Origin: Burkholderiales bacterium
Lineage (GTDB): Bacteria > Pseudomonadota > Gammaproteobacteria > Burkholderiales > SG8-39
Direction: 5' to 3'
Assembly: GCA_014860355.1 (NCBI GenBank)
Contig: JACZJV010000188.1
Span: forward strand, 1-54,094
DNA length: 54,094 nt
Every line of letters starts with the position of its first letter. Position 1 is the stretch's first letter. The position numbers were made by a program, and so were the translations under genes. Positions 1 to 8,775 of this stretch are shown here, one piece after another. The notes under the pieces are model-generated. The model was given only the letters and a program-made list of their open reading frames with translations, did not search any database and had not been told where the DNA came from.

Positions 1-67
1 CGTCCTGGATGCGCGCGCGCCTATTTCAAGGCCGGTGTCGACGTCGGGCGCGCGCGCATCCAGGACG
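1..67. repeat. Perfect 20-bp inverted repeat at the sequence edge
   Basis: Bases 1-20 are the exact reverse complement of bases 48-67, separated by 27 bases. The right arm codes for the normal RNase E residues around RARIQD. The left arm encodes RPGCARA where family members have a different, conserved sequence before YFKAGVD. The simplest reading is a foldback or assembly joint at a contig end, not a biological hairpin. Confidence 0.8.
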
Positions 68-2556
68 CGATCAAGGAAGGCCAGGAACTGATCGTCCAGG
101 TGGAAAAGGACGAACGCGGCAACAAAGGCGCGGCGCTCACCACTTTCATCAGCCTCGCCGGGCGCTACCTGGTGCTGATGCCCAACAACCCGCGCGGCGG
201 CGGCGTGTCGCGCCGCGTCGAAGGCGAAGACCGCGAAGAGCTGCGCGACACCATGGACCAGCTTCCGGTCCCCGCCGGCATGAGCGTGATCGCGCGCACC
301 GCCGGCATCGGCCGCTCGCTCGAAGAACTGGACTGGGACCTCAAATACCTGCTGCAGCTGTGGCACGCAATCGAGGAAGCCTCCTCCAGCCAGAAGGGCG
401 CGTTCCTGATTTACCAGGAAGGCAGCCTCGTCATTCGCGCCATCCGCGATTACTTTCACCCGGAAATCGGCGAAATCCTGATCGACACCGATTCGATCTA
501 CGAACAGGCGCAGCAGTTCATGGCGCATGTGATGCCCGACAACGTAAGCAGGGTAAAGCGCTACCGCGACGACGTCCCCCTGTTTTCGCGCTTCCAGATC
601 GAACATCAGATCGAAACCGCGTACTCGCGCCAGGTGAACCTTCCCGCGGGCGGGGCCGTGGTCATCGACCACACCGAGGCGCTGGTATCGATCGACGTGA
701 ACTCCGCACGCTCCACGCGCGGCAGCGACATCGAGGAAACGGCGTTCCGCACCAACCTCGAAGCGGCGGAAGAGATCGCGCGCCAGCTGCGCCTGCGTGA
801 CCTGGGCGGCCTGATCGTAATCGACTTCATCGACATGGAGTCGCAGCGCAACCAGCGCGATGTGGAGAACCGGCTGCGCGAGTCGCTGCACTTTGACCGC
901 GCGCGGGTGCAGATGGGCAAGATCTCGCGTTTCGGCCTGATGGAGTTGTCGCGCCAGCGCCTGCGCCCGTCGCTGGGCGAAGGCAGCACCATCACCTGCC
1001 CGCGCTGCAACGGCATCGGCCATATCCGCGGCATCGAGTCTGCCGCGCTGCATATCCTGCGCATCATCCAGGAAGAGGCGATGAAGGAAAACACCGCCGC
1101 CGTGCATGCCCAGGTGCCGGTCGATGTGGCCACTTTCCTGTTGAACGAGAAGCGCACCGATATCCACGGCGTCGAGGCGCGGCTCAAGGTCAACGTGGTG
1201 CTCATCCCCAACATTCATCTGGAAACGCCGCATTACCAGATTTCGCGCCTGCGCCACGACGATCTGAATCAAGCCGAGCCCCTGCCTGCCAGCTACAACA
1301 TGGTCCAGCTGCCCGCCGAGGAAGAGGCCAAACCGCAGGCCGGTGCAGAACCAAAAGTGGCGCGGCCGCAGGCAGCGGTGCAAGGCATTACGCCGGGTGC
1401 GCCTGCCCCGGTTTCCGCGCCCAAAGCCCCCGAGGCGCAAGCCAAGGCCACCCCGGGTATCATCTCCCGCATCATGGGATGGTTCAAGGGCGAACTGCCA
1501 AAATCCGAAGCCGAACCCAGCAGCGGCATCCGTCCGTCGCGCCGCGAACCCAGGCGCGAGCCGGTGCGCGAGCGCGGTGAACGAACTGAACGAGGTGAAC
1601 GCAGTGGGCGCGGCGGGCGTGGCGGACGCGGCGGACGCGACCGCCCAGAACGCAGCGGACGCGACGGCCGGCCGGCTCAAGGGGAAGTCAACCGACCCGA
1701 GTCGCGCGAACCACAGTTGCGCGAACCACGCGAACCGCGCGAGCCACGGCAGGATCGCAGCCGCGGCGAACGCCCGGAAAGGGAAGCGCGACCGGAAAGG
1801 GAGGCGCGCCCCGAACGCGGCGAGCGCCAGCCGCGGGAACCACGTGAGCCGCGCGCACCACGTGCGCAAGCGCAAACCGAACTCCAGCCCGGAGCCGAAG
1901 TCCGGCCCCAGGAAGGGCAACGCCCCGAAGAGGGCAGCGAAACCGGACGCAGCCGTGGCCGGCGCGGTCGCGGTGGTCGCGGCGAGCGCAGCGAACGCGG
2001 CGAGCGCGGTGAACGCAGCGCTCGCACGGAGCGCGCAGAACCGGTCGACCTGGAACGCGCGGAACAGGCGGAACACGCGGCGCGCGCAGAACTCGCCGAG
2101 GGCGGCAACGAGGTCCTCGCGCAGATGCAGGCGCCAGCGGAAGCGGCTTCCGAGGCGCAGCAAGCCGCGCCTGAGGAACGGATTGCGGCCCCGGGGTTCG
2201 CCGCGCCCGCTGTAGACGATATACACGCCGTGGTGCACGCCGAGTTGCCGGTGCCTGAGCCTGCACCGGAGCCGGTGGCAGCGCCGGAGCCGGTAGTTCA
2301 TGCCGAACCCGCTGCCGCGCCGGTAGAAATTCGTTTCGAGCCGACTCCGCCACCCGCGCCGCCGGTGGCTGCCATCGACGTGGAGAAAGCCCTGGAGCAA
2401 AGCGGGCTGGTGATGATTCAGACCGATCCCAGCAAGGCGAAGCCGGCCGCGCCCGAACCCGAGGCTCAAGTCGTTCCCCGGGGGCAGCGTCCGCGTCGCC
2501 CCCCACCCCCTGACACCGGGCCGCTGCAAATAGTGGAGACGCACAAGAACGTCTAG
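1..2556 (+). CDS. rne: Ribonuclease E, 5'-truncated
   Basis: This is the endoribonuclease of mRNA decay and rRNA/tRNA processing, and the frame is open from base 1. By comparison with E. coli RNase E, about 70 N-terminal residues (most of the S1 domain) lie outside the window. The two catalytic aspartates appear in [13 protein letters not shown] (about residue 232 of this fragment) and LIVIDFIDM (about 275), 43 residues apart like E. coli D303/D346. The Zn-link CPRCNG follows at about 333, again at the expected distance. From about residue 440 the protein is low-complexity: Arg/Glu/Gly-rich repeats (RNA-binding-like), then a Pro/Ala/Glu-rich stretch, as expected for a degradosome scaffold tail. 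The stop is at 2554-2556. The first seven codons are probably not native (see the inverted repeat at 1-67). Confidence 0.95.
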   Translation, partial: RPGCARAYFKAGVDVGRARIQDAIKEGQELIVQVEKDERGNKGAALTTFISLAGRYLVLMPNNPRGGGVSRRVEGEDREELRDTMDQLPVPAGMSVIARTAGIGRSLEELDWDLKYLLQLWHAIEEASSSQKGAFLIYQEGSLVIRAIRDYFHPEIGEILIDTDSIYEQAQQFMAHVMPDNVSRVKRYRDDVPLFSRFQIEHQIETAYSRQVNLPAGGAVVIDHTEALVSIDVNSARSTRGSDIEETAFRTNLEAAEEIARQLRLRDLGGLIVIDFIDMESQRNQRDVENRLRESLHFDRARVQMGKISRFGLMELSRQRLRPSLGEGSTITCPRCNGIGHIRGIESAALHILRIIQEEAMKENTAAVHAQVPVDVATFLLNEKRTDIHGVEARLKVNVVLIPNIHLETPHYQISRLRHDDLNQAEPLPASYNMVQLPAEEEAKPQAGAEPKVARPQAAVQGITPGAPAPVSAPKAPEAQAKATPGIISRIMGWFKGELPKSEAEPSSGIRPSRREPRREPVRERGERTERGERSGRGGRGGRGGRDRPERSGRDGRPAQGEVNRPESREPQLREPREPREPRQDRSRGERPEREARPEREARPERGERQPREPREPRAPRAQAQTELQPGAEVRPQEGQRPEEGSETGRSRGRRGRGGRGERSERGERGERSARTERAEPVDLERAEQAEHAARAELAEGGNEVLAQMQAPAEAASEAQQAAPEERIAAPGFAAPAVDDIHAVVHAELPVPEPAPEPVAAPEPVVHAEPAAAPVEIRFEPTPPPAPPVAAIDVEKALEQSGLVMIQTDPSKAKPAAPEPEAQVVPRGQRPRRPPPPDTGPLQIVETHKNV

Positions 2557-2785
2557 CGCATCCAGCCTGCGCGGTGCTTTCTGAACTGGTGAAGCATCGC
2601 GCCGGCGGCTGCTCCTCCGGCGTCTGCGCCGCGCCGCCGCGCAGTTTCAGCGCCCGATATTCTGTTCATGCGGGATGTTCGGCAGCAAACCCTCGGTCGT
2701 ATCCCCTGGCGCTGGCGCCTGCGCCCGGCAATGCGGTAAGCTGTGCGCCCTGTGACCGAAAGCGCGTCCACCGCCTGCCTCTCCC

Positions 2786-4018
2786 ATGACACGGACAGAC
2801 TCCAACAGCAACAACGAGCCATTGCTCGCCGGCATCACCATCGTCGATTTCACGCGCGTGCTCGCCGGCCCCTACGCCACGCGCATGCTCGCGGACCTGG
2901 GCGCGCGCGTGATCAAGATCGAACGCCCCGGCGAAGGCGATGAAATCCGCCATACCGTGCTCCAGCTCGACCCGAAACGCACCGACCAGAGCAGCTACTT
3001 CGCGCGCCTGAATGCGGGCAAGGAAAGCATAGCGATCGATCTCGCCCATCCGCAGGCGCGCGAGGTCGTACTCGACCTCGCGCGCCGCGCAGACGTGGTG
3101 GTGGAAAATTTCTCCCCCGGCGTGATGAAGCGTTACGGCCTGCACGATGCCGCGCTGCGGGCATTGCGCCCTGATCTGGTGTACTGCTCGATTTCTGGAT
3201 TCGGCCAGACCGGGCCGCTGAGTTCCATGCAGGCGTATGCGCACCTGATCAACGCGATCTCCGGCATGATGGATCTCGACCGCGGCGGCGAGGCGCAGCC
3301 GCGCGTGGCCTACCTGCAGTCGGCAGATGTGCTTGCCGGGGCTCACGCCTTCGGCGCGATCTGCGCTGCGCTGGTGCGCCGGGGCCGCAATGGCCGCGGC
3401 GCGTATCTGGACGTGTCGATGCTCGAGTGCCTGGTCGCAGCAGACGACATCACTTACGGCTCCATTCTGAACGGTGGCAAGGTGCAGCGCGAAACGCGCA
3501 TCGGCATGGTGGTGCAGCCCATCGGCGGCCGGTACCTGGCGATGCAAAGCGCCGGCGCGCCGCACCTGTGGTCGCGGCTGACGGCCCTGATCGGCCACCC
3601 CGAGCTCGCGACGGATGCGCGCTTTTCGACGCCGATGGCGCGGCGCGCGAACTGGCACGACCTGCTCAAGATACTGCGCGGCTGGCTCGAAGGTTTCGAC
3701 AGCGTCGAGCAGGCGGTCAAGACGCTCGCGGCGGCGCGCATCCCGGCGGTGCCCATGCTGTCGCCGGAAGAAGTCATCGAGCATCCGCAGATGGCGGCGC
3801 GATCGGCATTTCCCGAAATCGAGCACCAGGGCCGCGGCCGCATACGCGTGACCGCGCTGCCCTTCCACGTAGACCGCAAGCCGGTTGCGCCCGGCGGGCC
3901 CGCGCCCTATCGCGTGGGAGAGCACACGCACAGGGTGCTCAGCGAGTTCGGCTACGACGCCGAGCGCATCCGCACGCTGCAGGCGCAGCGGGTGGTCGAG
4001 ATTCCAGACGATGCCTAG
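2786..4018 (+). CDS. CaiB/BaiF family (class III) CoA-transferase
   Basis: This 410-residue protein matches the usual length of family III CoA-transferases, which move CoA between acyl-CoA thioesters and free acids through an aspartyl-CoA anhydride intermediate. The N-terminal GITIVDFTRVLAGPYATRML and the following LGARVIKIERP are family hallmarks. The likely catalytic Asp is in YLDVSMLE near residue 209. The substrate cannot be read from the sequence. No strong ribosome-binding site is visible before ATG 2786, and a start a few codons downstream is possible. It lies 152 bp upstream of the ABC importer on the same strand, so it might act on a CoA ester of the imported compound; that link is inference. 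Confidence 0.88.
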   Translation: MTRTDSNSNNEPLLAGITIVDFTRVLAGPYATRMLADLGARVIKIERPGEGDEIRHTVLQLDPKRTDQSSYFARLNAGKESIAIDLAHPQAREVVLDLARRADVVVENFSPGVMKRYGLHDAALRALRPDLVYCSISGFGQTGPLSSMQAYAHLINAISGMMDLDRGGEAQPRVAYLQSADVLAGAHAFGAICAALVRRGRNGRGAYLDVSMLECLVAADDITYGSILNGGKVQRETRIGMVVQPIGGRYLAMQSAGAPHLWSRLTALIGHPELATDARFSTPMARRANWHDLLKILRGWLEGFDSVEQAVKTLAAARIPAVPMLSPEEVIEHPQMAARSAFPEIEHQGRGRIRVTALPFHVDRKPVAPGGPAPYRVGEHTHRVLSEFGYDAERIRTLQAQRVVEIPDDA

Positions 4019-4170
4019 CATGTAGCGCTTAGCGTCGCGCTTGGATTCGTGATAAATTGGCGCCCATCCAAGGCTCGCACATGCAGTGACGAGCCGAATC
4101 AGGGCCGCATAGACGACCCGCAGAGCAGCAACTGTTTCCGCCTCAGACACGCAAATCCAAAGGAGACCTC

Positions 4171-5385
4171 ATGAAGAAGTTCAGCGTTCTCTACTCTGCA
4201 GTCTGCATAGCCGCCGGTATAGCCGCGGCGCCCGCAATAGCGCAAGCGAAGCCGATCCTGATCGGCGTGCCCACATCGATGCAGCTCCAGGTCGGTCGCG
4301 ATACGCAGGACGCGATAAAGATGGCGATCGACGATATCAACGGCAAGGGCGGCGTTCTGGGGCGCAAACTTGAAATGGTCGTTGCCGACGAAACCGAGAA
4401 CCCGGAAACCGGCATCAGCGCAATCAAGAAGCTCACCGCTGACGAAAAGGTCGACGTACTCATCGGCGGCTATACCAGCGGCGTCACGCTGGCACAGTTG
4501 CCGCACATCTCCGCGGCCAAGACCATCTATCTCGGCGTCGGCGCCGCCTCCCCGTCGATCACCGCCAAGGTGAAACAGGATTATGAAAACTACAAATACA
4601 TCTTTCGCGTCGGCCCGATCCATGCGGGCAACCAGGCGCGGCAGGTCACCGGTTTCATTTCCGGCTTCGTAAAGGGCGAACTCGGCATCAGCAAGATTGC
4701 CATCGTCGGCGAAAGCGCGAAGTGGGTGCAGGATCTGGTGCCGCTGCTGAAGAAGGGCGCCACCGAAGCCGGAGCCGACGTGCGCATGACCGAATTCTTC
4801 GATACACAGACGTCTGACTTCTCTCCGCTTCTGGCCAAGGTCAAGGACTCGGGTGCGCAGTATCTGGTCGTGATCCTGTCGCACGCTTCGAGCGATATTT
4901 TCGCGAAGCAGTGGCACGATGCGCGTTTTCCGATTCCCTACGGCGGCATCGACGTGAAGAGCATGGACGGCGACTTCTGCGAGCGCGTGGGGGGCAAGTC
5001 GATCGGTGAACTGGCGGCGAACTTCGCCGTGCGCGCGCCGCTTACGCCCAAGACGATTCCTTTCTTCGACGAGTTCAAGAAGCGCACCAACCGCTCGCCG
5101 GTCTACACCGCCTTCGGTGCCAACGATGCGGTCTACATTTACGCACAGGCGGTCGAGCGCGCCAAGAGCACGGCGCCGAACGCCGTCATCAAGGAACTCG
5201 AGAAGACCAGCTATGTCGGCATTCCGGGCACCATCGAGTTCGACGAGATGCACGACGTAAAGCCCGGCGGGAAGGGGCCGAACTTCCTGTTTGTGCAATG
5301 GCAGGACAAGTGCAAACGCGAGGTAATTTATCCCAAGGCACAGCGCACCGCGGCATTCATGACGCCGGCCTGGATCAAGAAGTAG
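4171..5385 (+). CDS. ABC transporter substrate-binding protein, branched-chain amino acid (LivJ-like) family
   Basis: This periplasmic type I binding protein (404 residues) belongs to the five-gene ABC importer that follows. A signal peptide is clear: KK at positions 2-3, a hydrophobic core and an Ala-rich cleavage region ending near AIAQA. The mature part has the family features IDDINGKGGVLGRKLEMV and VLIGGYTSGVTLAQLP. The start is supported by AAAGGAGA 6-8 bases upstream of ATG. The family binds branched-chain amino acids but also amides, urea and aromatic acids. The linked CoA-transferase leaves an organic acid ligand possible, so the substrate is open. Confidence 0.9.
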   Translation: MKKFSVLYSAVCIAAGIAAAPAIAQAKPILIGVPTSMQLQVGRDTQDAIKMAIDDINGKGGVLGRKLEMVVADETENPETGISAIKKLTADEKVDVLIGGYTSGVTLAQLPHISAAKTIYLGVGAASPSITAKVKQDYENYKYIFRVGPIHAGNQARQVTGFISGFVKGELGISKIAIVGESAKWVQDLVPLLKKGATEAGADVRMTEFFDTQTSDFSPLLAKVKDSGAQYLVVILSHASSDIFAKQWHDARFPIPYGGIDVKSMDGDFCERVGGKSIGELAANFAVRAPLTPKTIPFFDEFKKRTNRSPVYTAFGANDAVYIYAQAVERAKSTAPNAVIKELEKTSYVGIPGTIEFDEMHDVKPGGKGPNFLFVQWQDKCKREVIYPKAQRTAAFMTPAWIKK

Positions 5386-5466
5386 CCAGTACGCCTTGAA
5401 TATTCCGCGCCGCGGGGCCGCTTGCGCCCCCGGCGTGGTTCGATACTGCCTGCACCGGAGGCGCGA

Positions 5467-6321
5467 GTGCTCGAAATCCTGATCCACGGCGCAGTGAGCA
5501 GCGCCATCTACGCCATGCTCGCGGTTGGATTCACGCTCATTTTCGGCGTGGCGCGGATTCTCAATCTTGCGCACGGCTCGTTCTACGCGCTGGGCGCGTA
5601 CGGCGCATACTTCTTCACCTCTCATCTCAAGCTGCCGCTCTTGCCCGCCGCGCTGCTTGCGATGGCCGTGGTCGCGCTGTTCGCAATTGTCGTCGAAAAA
5701 GTGCTGGTGCGGCCGATGCGCCGCTCGCAGTTGGCAGTGTTGATGATCACGCTCGCCGTGGCCCTCGTGGTGGAACAGGCGCTGTTCCTTACCTTCGGTT
5801 CCGAATACCGCAATGTCCCGGCATTCGTCGACGCAAAATTCAGCATCGGCGGCGTCGATGTCGGCGGCCAGCGGCTGCTCGCGCTGGGCGCGAGCATTGC
5901 ATTGATCGCCCTGCTCTGGATTTTCATTCAGCGCACCCGTCTCGGGTCGGCGATACTCGCCGTGTCACAGGATCCCGAAGCGGCCGACTATATGGGCATC
6001 CCGAGCGACCGGATATTCTCGATTGTCATGGGCCTCTCCGCCGCCCTGGCCGCGGCAGCCGGCGTGCTCGCCGGCCCGTTTCTCACGGTGCAGCCGACGA
6101 TGTGGCTGCTGCCCATCGTCAAAGCCTTCGCGATCGTGATCGTCGGCGGGCTCGGATCCATTCCGGGAAGCATCCTCGCCGCGCTGATGCTGGGCTACGC
6201 CGAGACCATAGTCGGTTACCTGATCTCGACCTCATGGACCGAGATCGTTTCGGTTCTGGCTACGCTGCTCATGCTGATTTTCCGCCCCGCGGGCATTTTC
6301 GGCAAACGCGCCGCATTCTGA
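5467..6321 (+). CDS. livH: ABC transporter permease, LivH type
   Basis: This is one of two inner-membrane permeases of the importer. The protein is hydrophobic throughout with about eight predicted membrane spans and carries the LivH signature YAMLAVGFTLIFGVARILNLAHGSF near the N-terminus (split here as GFTLIFGVARILNLAHG). I chose GTG 5467 because GGAGG ends five bases before it and the encoded LEILIHGAVSS matches family starts; an in-frame ATG at 5422 would add 15 non-hydrophobic residues and lacks a good ribosome site. It follows the binding protein by 81 bp and precedes livM by 7 bp, so it is probably part of a single operon. Confidence 0.88.
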   Translation: MLEILIHGAVSSAIYAMLAVGFTLIFGVARILNLAHGSFYALGAYGAYFFTSHLKLPLLPAALLAMAVVALFAIVVEKVLVRPMRRSQLAVLMITLAVALVVEQALFLTFGSEYRNVPAFVDAKFSIGGVDVGGQRLLALGASIALIALLWIFIQRTRLGSAILAVSQDPEAADYMGIPSDRIFSIVMGLSAALAAAAGVLAGPFLTVQPTMWLLPIVKAFAIVIVGGLGSIPGSILAALMLGYAETIVGYLISTSWTEIVSVLATLLMLIFRPAGIFGKRAAF

Positions 6322-6328
6322 GGTACGC

Positions 6329-7264
6329 ATGTTCGGCAAACGCATCGATTACGCCGGCGCCGTTGGGTTCATCGTGTTCATGGCGGCGCTGCCGCTCGTA
6401 TTCGGCGGCAACTACCTGATCGGGGTGCTCACGGTCAGCGTGATTTACGGCATCTGGGCGGTGAGCTGGGACTTCATGTCGGGCCTGACCGGCCGCGAGA
6501 ATTTCGGTCACAGCCTGTTCATCGGCGTAGGCGCATACACGGCGGGATTCCTGAATACCGCTTTCGGCTTCGGCGGCTGGTGGAGTCTGCCGGCAGCCAT
6601 GGTCATGGCAATGCTGTTCGCCGTCATCATCGGTCTGCCTACACTGCGTCTCAAGGGGCCCTACTTCGCGCTGGCGATGCTCTCGGGCGCAGTCATCATG
6701 CAGAGGTTGATGCTGATCTTCTGGGAACAAACAGGCGGCGAAGAAGGCATCAACGGCATCGAGCCGCTGATCCGGTCGCAGCTCGGCTTCTACTATTTCG
6801 CCCTCGCCGCGCTCGTGCTGGTGACGGCGCTGCTACTGGCGCTGGCGCGTTCGCACTGGGGGCTGATCCTGCGCGCGATCCGCGGCGACGAAGCCACCTG
6901 CCAGGCCGCCGGCATCAACGTCACCTTCTACAAGATCGCGTCTCTCGTGATCAGCGCCGCGTTCGCCGGCGCAGGCGGCGCGATCTACGCCCATTACCAG
7001 CTGCAGGTAAGCCCGCAGTTATTTGCCGTCGTCACTTCGATCACCATCATCACCATGGTCTACGTCGGCGGCATGGCGAGTATCTACGGGCCGGTCGGCG
7101 GCGCGATCCTCCTGGTGCTGCTGACCGAACTGCTGCGCGAGTTCGGCGAATGGCGGCTGATGATCTACAGTTGCACCCTGATCCTGATACTGTTTTTCGT
7201 GCCCCATGGCCTGATTGCGCCGACTTGGCGTCGGTTCAGGTCCAAGCTTCGCAGGGCACAATGA
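6329..7264 (+). CDS. livM: ABC transporter permease, LivM type
   Basis: This is the second membrane permease (311 residues), pairing with LivH. The family signature is seen in SVIYGIWAVSWDFMSGLTG and in GPYFALAMLSGAVIMQRL. Several hydrophobic spans cover the whole length, and the cytoplasmic coupling segment ILRAIRGDEATCQAAGI lies at about residues 180-200. Its stop overlaps the livG start as ATGA (7261-7264), indicating translational coupling. Confidence 0.9.
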   Translation: MFGKRIDYAGAVGFIVFMAALPLVFGGNYLIGVLTVSVIYGIWAVSWDFMSGLTGRENFGHSLFIGVGAYTAGFLNTAFGFGGWWSLPAAMVMAMLFAVIIGLPTLRLKGPYFALAMLSGAVIMQRLMLIFWEQTGGEEGINGIEPLIRSQLGFYYFALAALVLVTALLLALARSHWGLILRAIRGDEATCQAAGINVTFYKIASLVISAAFAGAGGAIYAHYQLQVSPQLFAVVTSITIITMVYVGGMASIYGPVGGAILLVLLTELLREFGEWRLMIYSCTLILILFFVPHGLIAPTWRRFRSKLRRAQ

Positions 7265-8016
7265 GCGCACTGCTCGAAGTGTCCGCGCTCAACAAGCACT
7301 TCGGCGGCCTGCATGCCGTCAAGGACGTTTCGTTCTCCATGGCAGCGGCTGAGATCGTCGGCATCCTTGGGCCCAATGGCGCGGGAAAGACAACGCTTTA
7401 CAACCTGCTCACGGGCTTCATCCCTGCCGACAGCGGCAGCATCGTATTCAACGGCCGGACGCTGCGCGGCCTCGCGCCCTATCGTATCGCCGGGCTGGGA
7501 ATTTCACGCACCTTCCAGCTCTGCCGCCCTTTTGTCGGCATGACCGTGCTCGAGAACGTGATCGTCGGCGGGCTGGGCGCGCAGGCCGGCGAGCGCGGCG
7601 ACCTGGAAGCGCGCGCGCTGGCGCTGCTCGAGAAAGTAGGCCTCAGCGGCAAGGAACAGTTGCTGGTCGAGCTGCTCTCCTACGGCGATCAGCGCCGGCT
7701 GGAGATCGCGCGCGCCCTCGCGGCAAGACCGGCGCTGTTGCTGCTGGATGAACCGTTTGCCGGCCTGGGCAGCGGCGAAATCACCGACCTGTCGGCGCTG
7801 ATCCGCAGCGTCCACGCCGAACAGGGCCTCACGGTAATGCTGATTGAGCACAAGTTGCACGAATTCATGCGTCTGGTCGGGCGCGTCATCGCGCTCGATT
7901 TCGGCGAAATCATCGCCGAGGGTTCGCCCGAGGAAATCGTGCGCCATCCCAAGGTCATCGAGGCTTATATCGGGCGCGGCGACGAGCAGGCCGAGGAGCA
8001 AGCCGATGCTGCTTGA
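7261..8016 (+). CDS. livG: ABC transporter ATP-binding protein, LivG type
   Basis: This is a cytoplasmic ATPase subunit of the importer, 251 residues. Walker A is GPNGAGKTT (about residues 37-45), the signature region is LLSYGDQRRLEIARAL (a diverged LSxGxQ) and Walker B is ALLLLDEPFAGL. The switch histidine is in LIEHK. The ATG overlaps the livM stop. The frame stays open far upstream inside livM, but the homology begins at MSALLEVSALNKHFGG, which fixes the start. The last 11 bases overlap livF. Confidence 0.92.
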   Translation: MSALLEVSALNKHFGGLHAVKDVSFSMAAAEIVGILGPNGAGKTTLYNLLTGFIPADSGSIVFNGRTLRGLAPYRIAGLGISRTFQLCRPFVGMTVLENVIVGGLGAQAGERGDLEARALALLEKVGLSGKEQLLVELLSYGDQRRLEIARALAARPALLLLDEPFAGLGSGEITDLSALIRSVHAEQGLTVMLIEHKLHEFMRLVGRVIALDFGEIIAEGSPEEIVRHPKVIEAYIGRGDEQAEEQADAA

Positions 8017-8713
8017 GATCCGCGGGTTGTCGGTTTTCTACGGCAAGGCGATGGCGCTCGAGAACGTGTCCCTGTGCGTGGCCGAGGGGGAATTTGTCGC
8101 AGTTCTCGGACCCAACGGCGCCGGCAAATCGACTTTGCTCAAAGCCATATCGCGCTCCCAGCCTTCGACCGGAATGCTGGAGCTGCGCGGCGAATCACTG
8201 CAGCGCTACCCCGCGCACGCGGTGGTCGGAAAGGGCATCTGCCACTGTCCGGAGGGTCGGCGGCTGTTCCCCGAACTCACGGTGCTGAAGAACCTGATGC
8301 TGGGCGCCTACTTGCGCAGGGACAAGGTGGAGATCGAAGCGGACCTGGAGCAGGTCTACCATCTGTTTCCGATTCTGCAGGAACGCGGGTCTCAGGTGGT
8401 AAGCACGCTGTCCGGTGGACAGCAGCAGATGGTGGCCATAGGACGCGCACTCATGGGTAAACCCGCACTACTGCTGCTCGATGAGCCCTCGGTCGGCATC
8501 GCACACCGCCTGAAGATGGAAATCTTCGGTGCGATCAAGCGCATCCAGCGCGGCGGTACGGCGATTCTGATGGCCGAGCAGGATGCGCAATCGGCGTTGC
8601 GCATCGCGGACCGCGTCTATGTGCTCGAGCACGGGCGCGTCGGCCGCGAGGGCAGCAGCGCCGAACTCGCAGCTGACGACTATATCCGGCAGGCCTATCT
8701 CGGCGTCGCCTGA
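8006..8713 (+). CDS. livF: ABC transporter ATP-binding protein, LivF type
   Basis: This is the second ATPase of the pair, 235 residues, typical for LivF. It shows Walker A GPNGAGKST, signature LSGGQQQMVAIGRALM, Walker B ALLLLDEPSVGI and the switch region MAEQDA, where His is replaced by Gln as is common in LivF. Translation starts at ATG 8006 inside the end of livG, preceded by GAGGAG. It is the last gene of the operon and converges with the nitrate transporter gene 62 bp further on. Confidence 0.92.
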   Translation: MLLEIRGLSVFYGKAMALENVSLCVAEGEFVAVLGPNGAGKSTLLKAISRSQPSTGMLELRGESLQRYPAHAVVGKGICHCPEGRRLFPELTVLKNLMLGAYLRRDKVEIEADLEQVYHLFPILQERGSQVVSTLSGGQQQMVAIGRALMGKPALLLLDEPSVGIAHRLKMEIFGAIKRIQRGGTAILMAEQDAQSALRIADRVYVLEHGRVGREGSSAELAADDYIRQAYLGVA

Positions 8714-8775
8714 ACGCCGCGGGCCGCGGCCGCACCGGGAAAAGAGCGCGGAGCCGCCCGCCCCGCGACCCCGCC

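Noticed and set aside
1343-2215. Alternative frame inside the RNase E tail
   Set aside because: The Arg/Glu-rich repeats keep several frames open; only the RNase E frame continues the catalytic domain.
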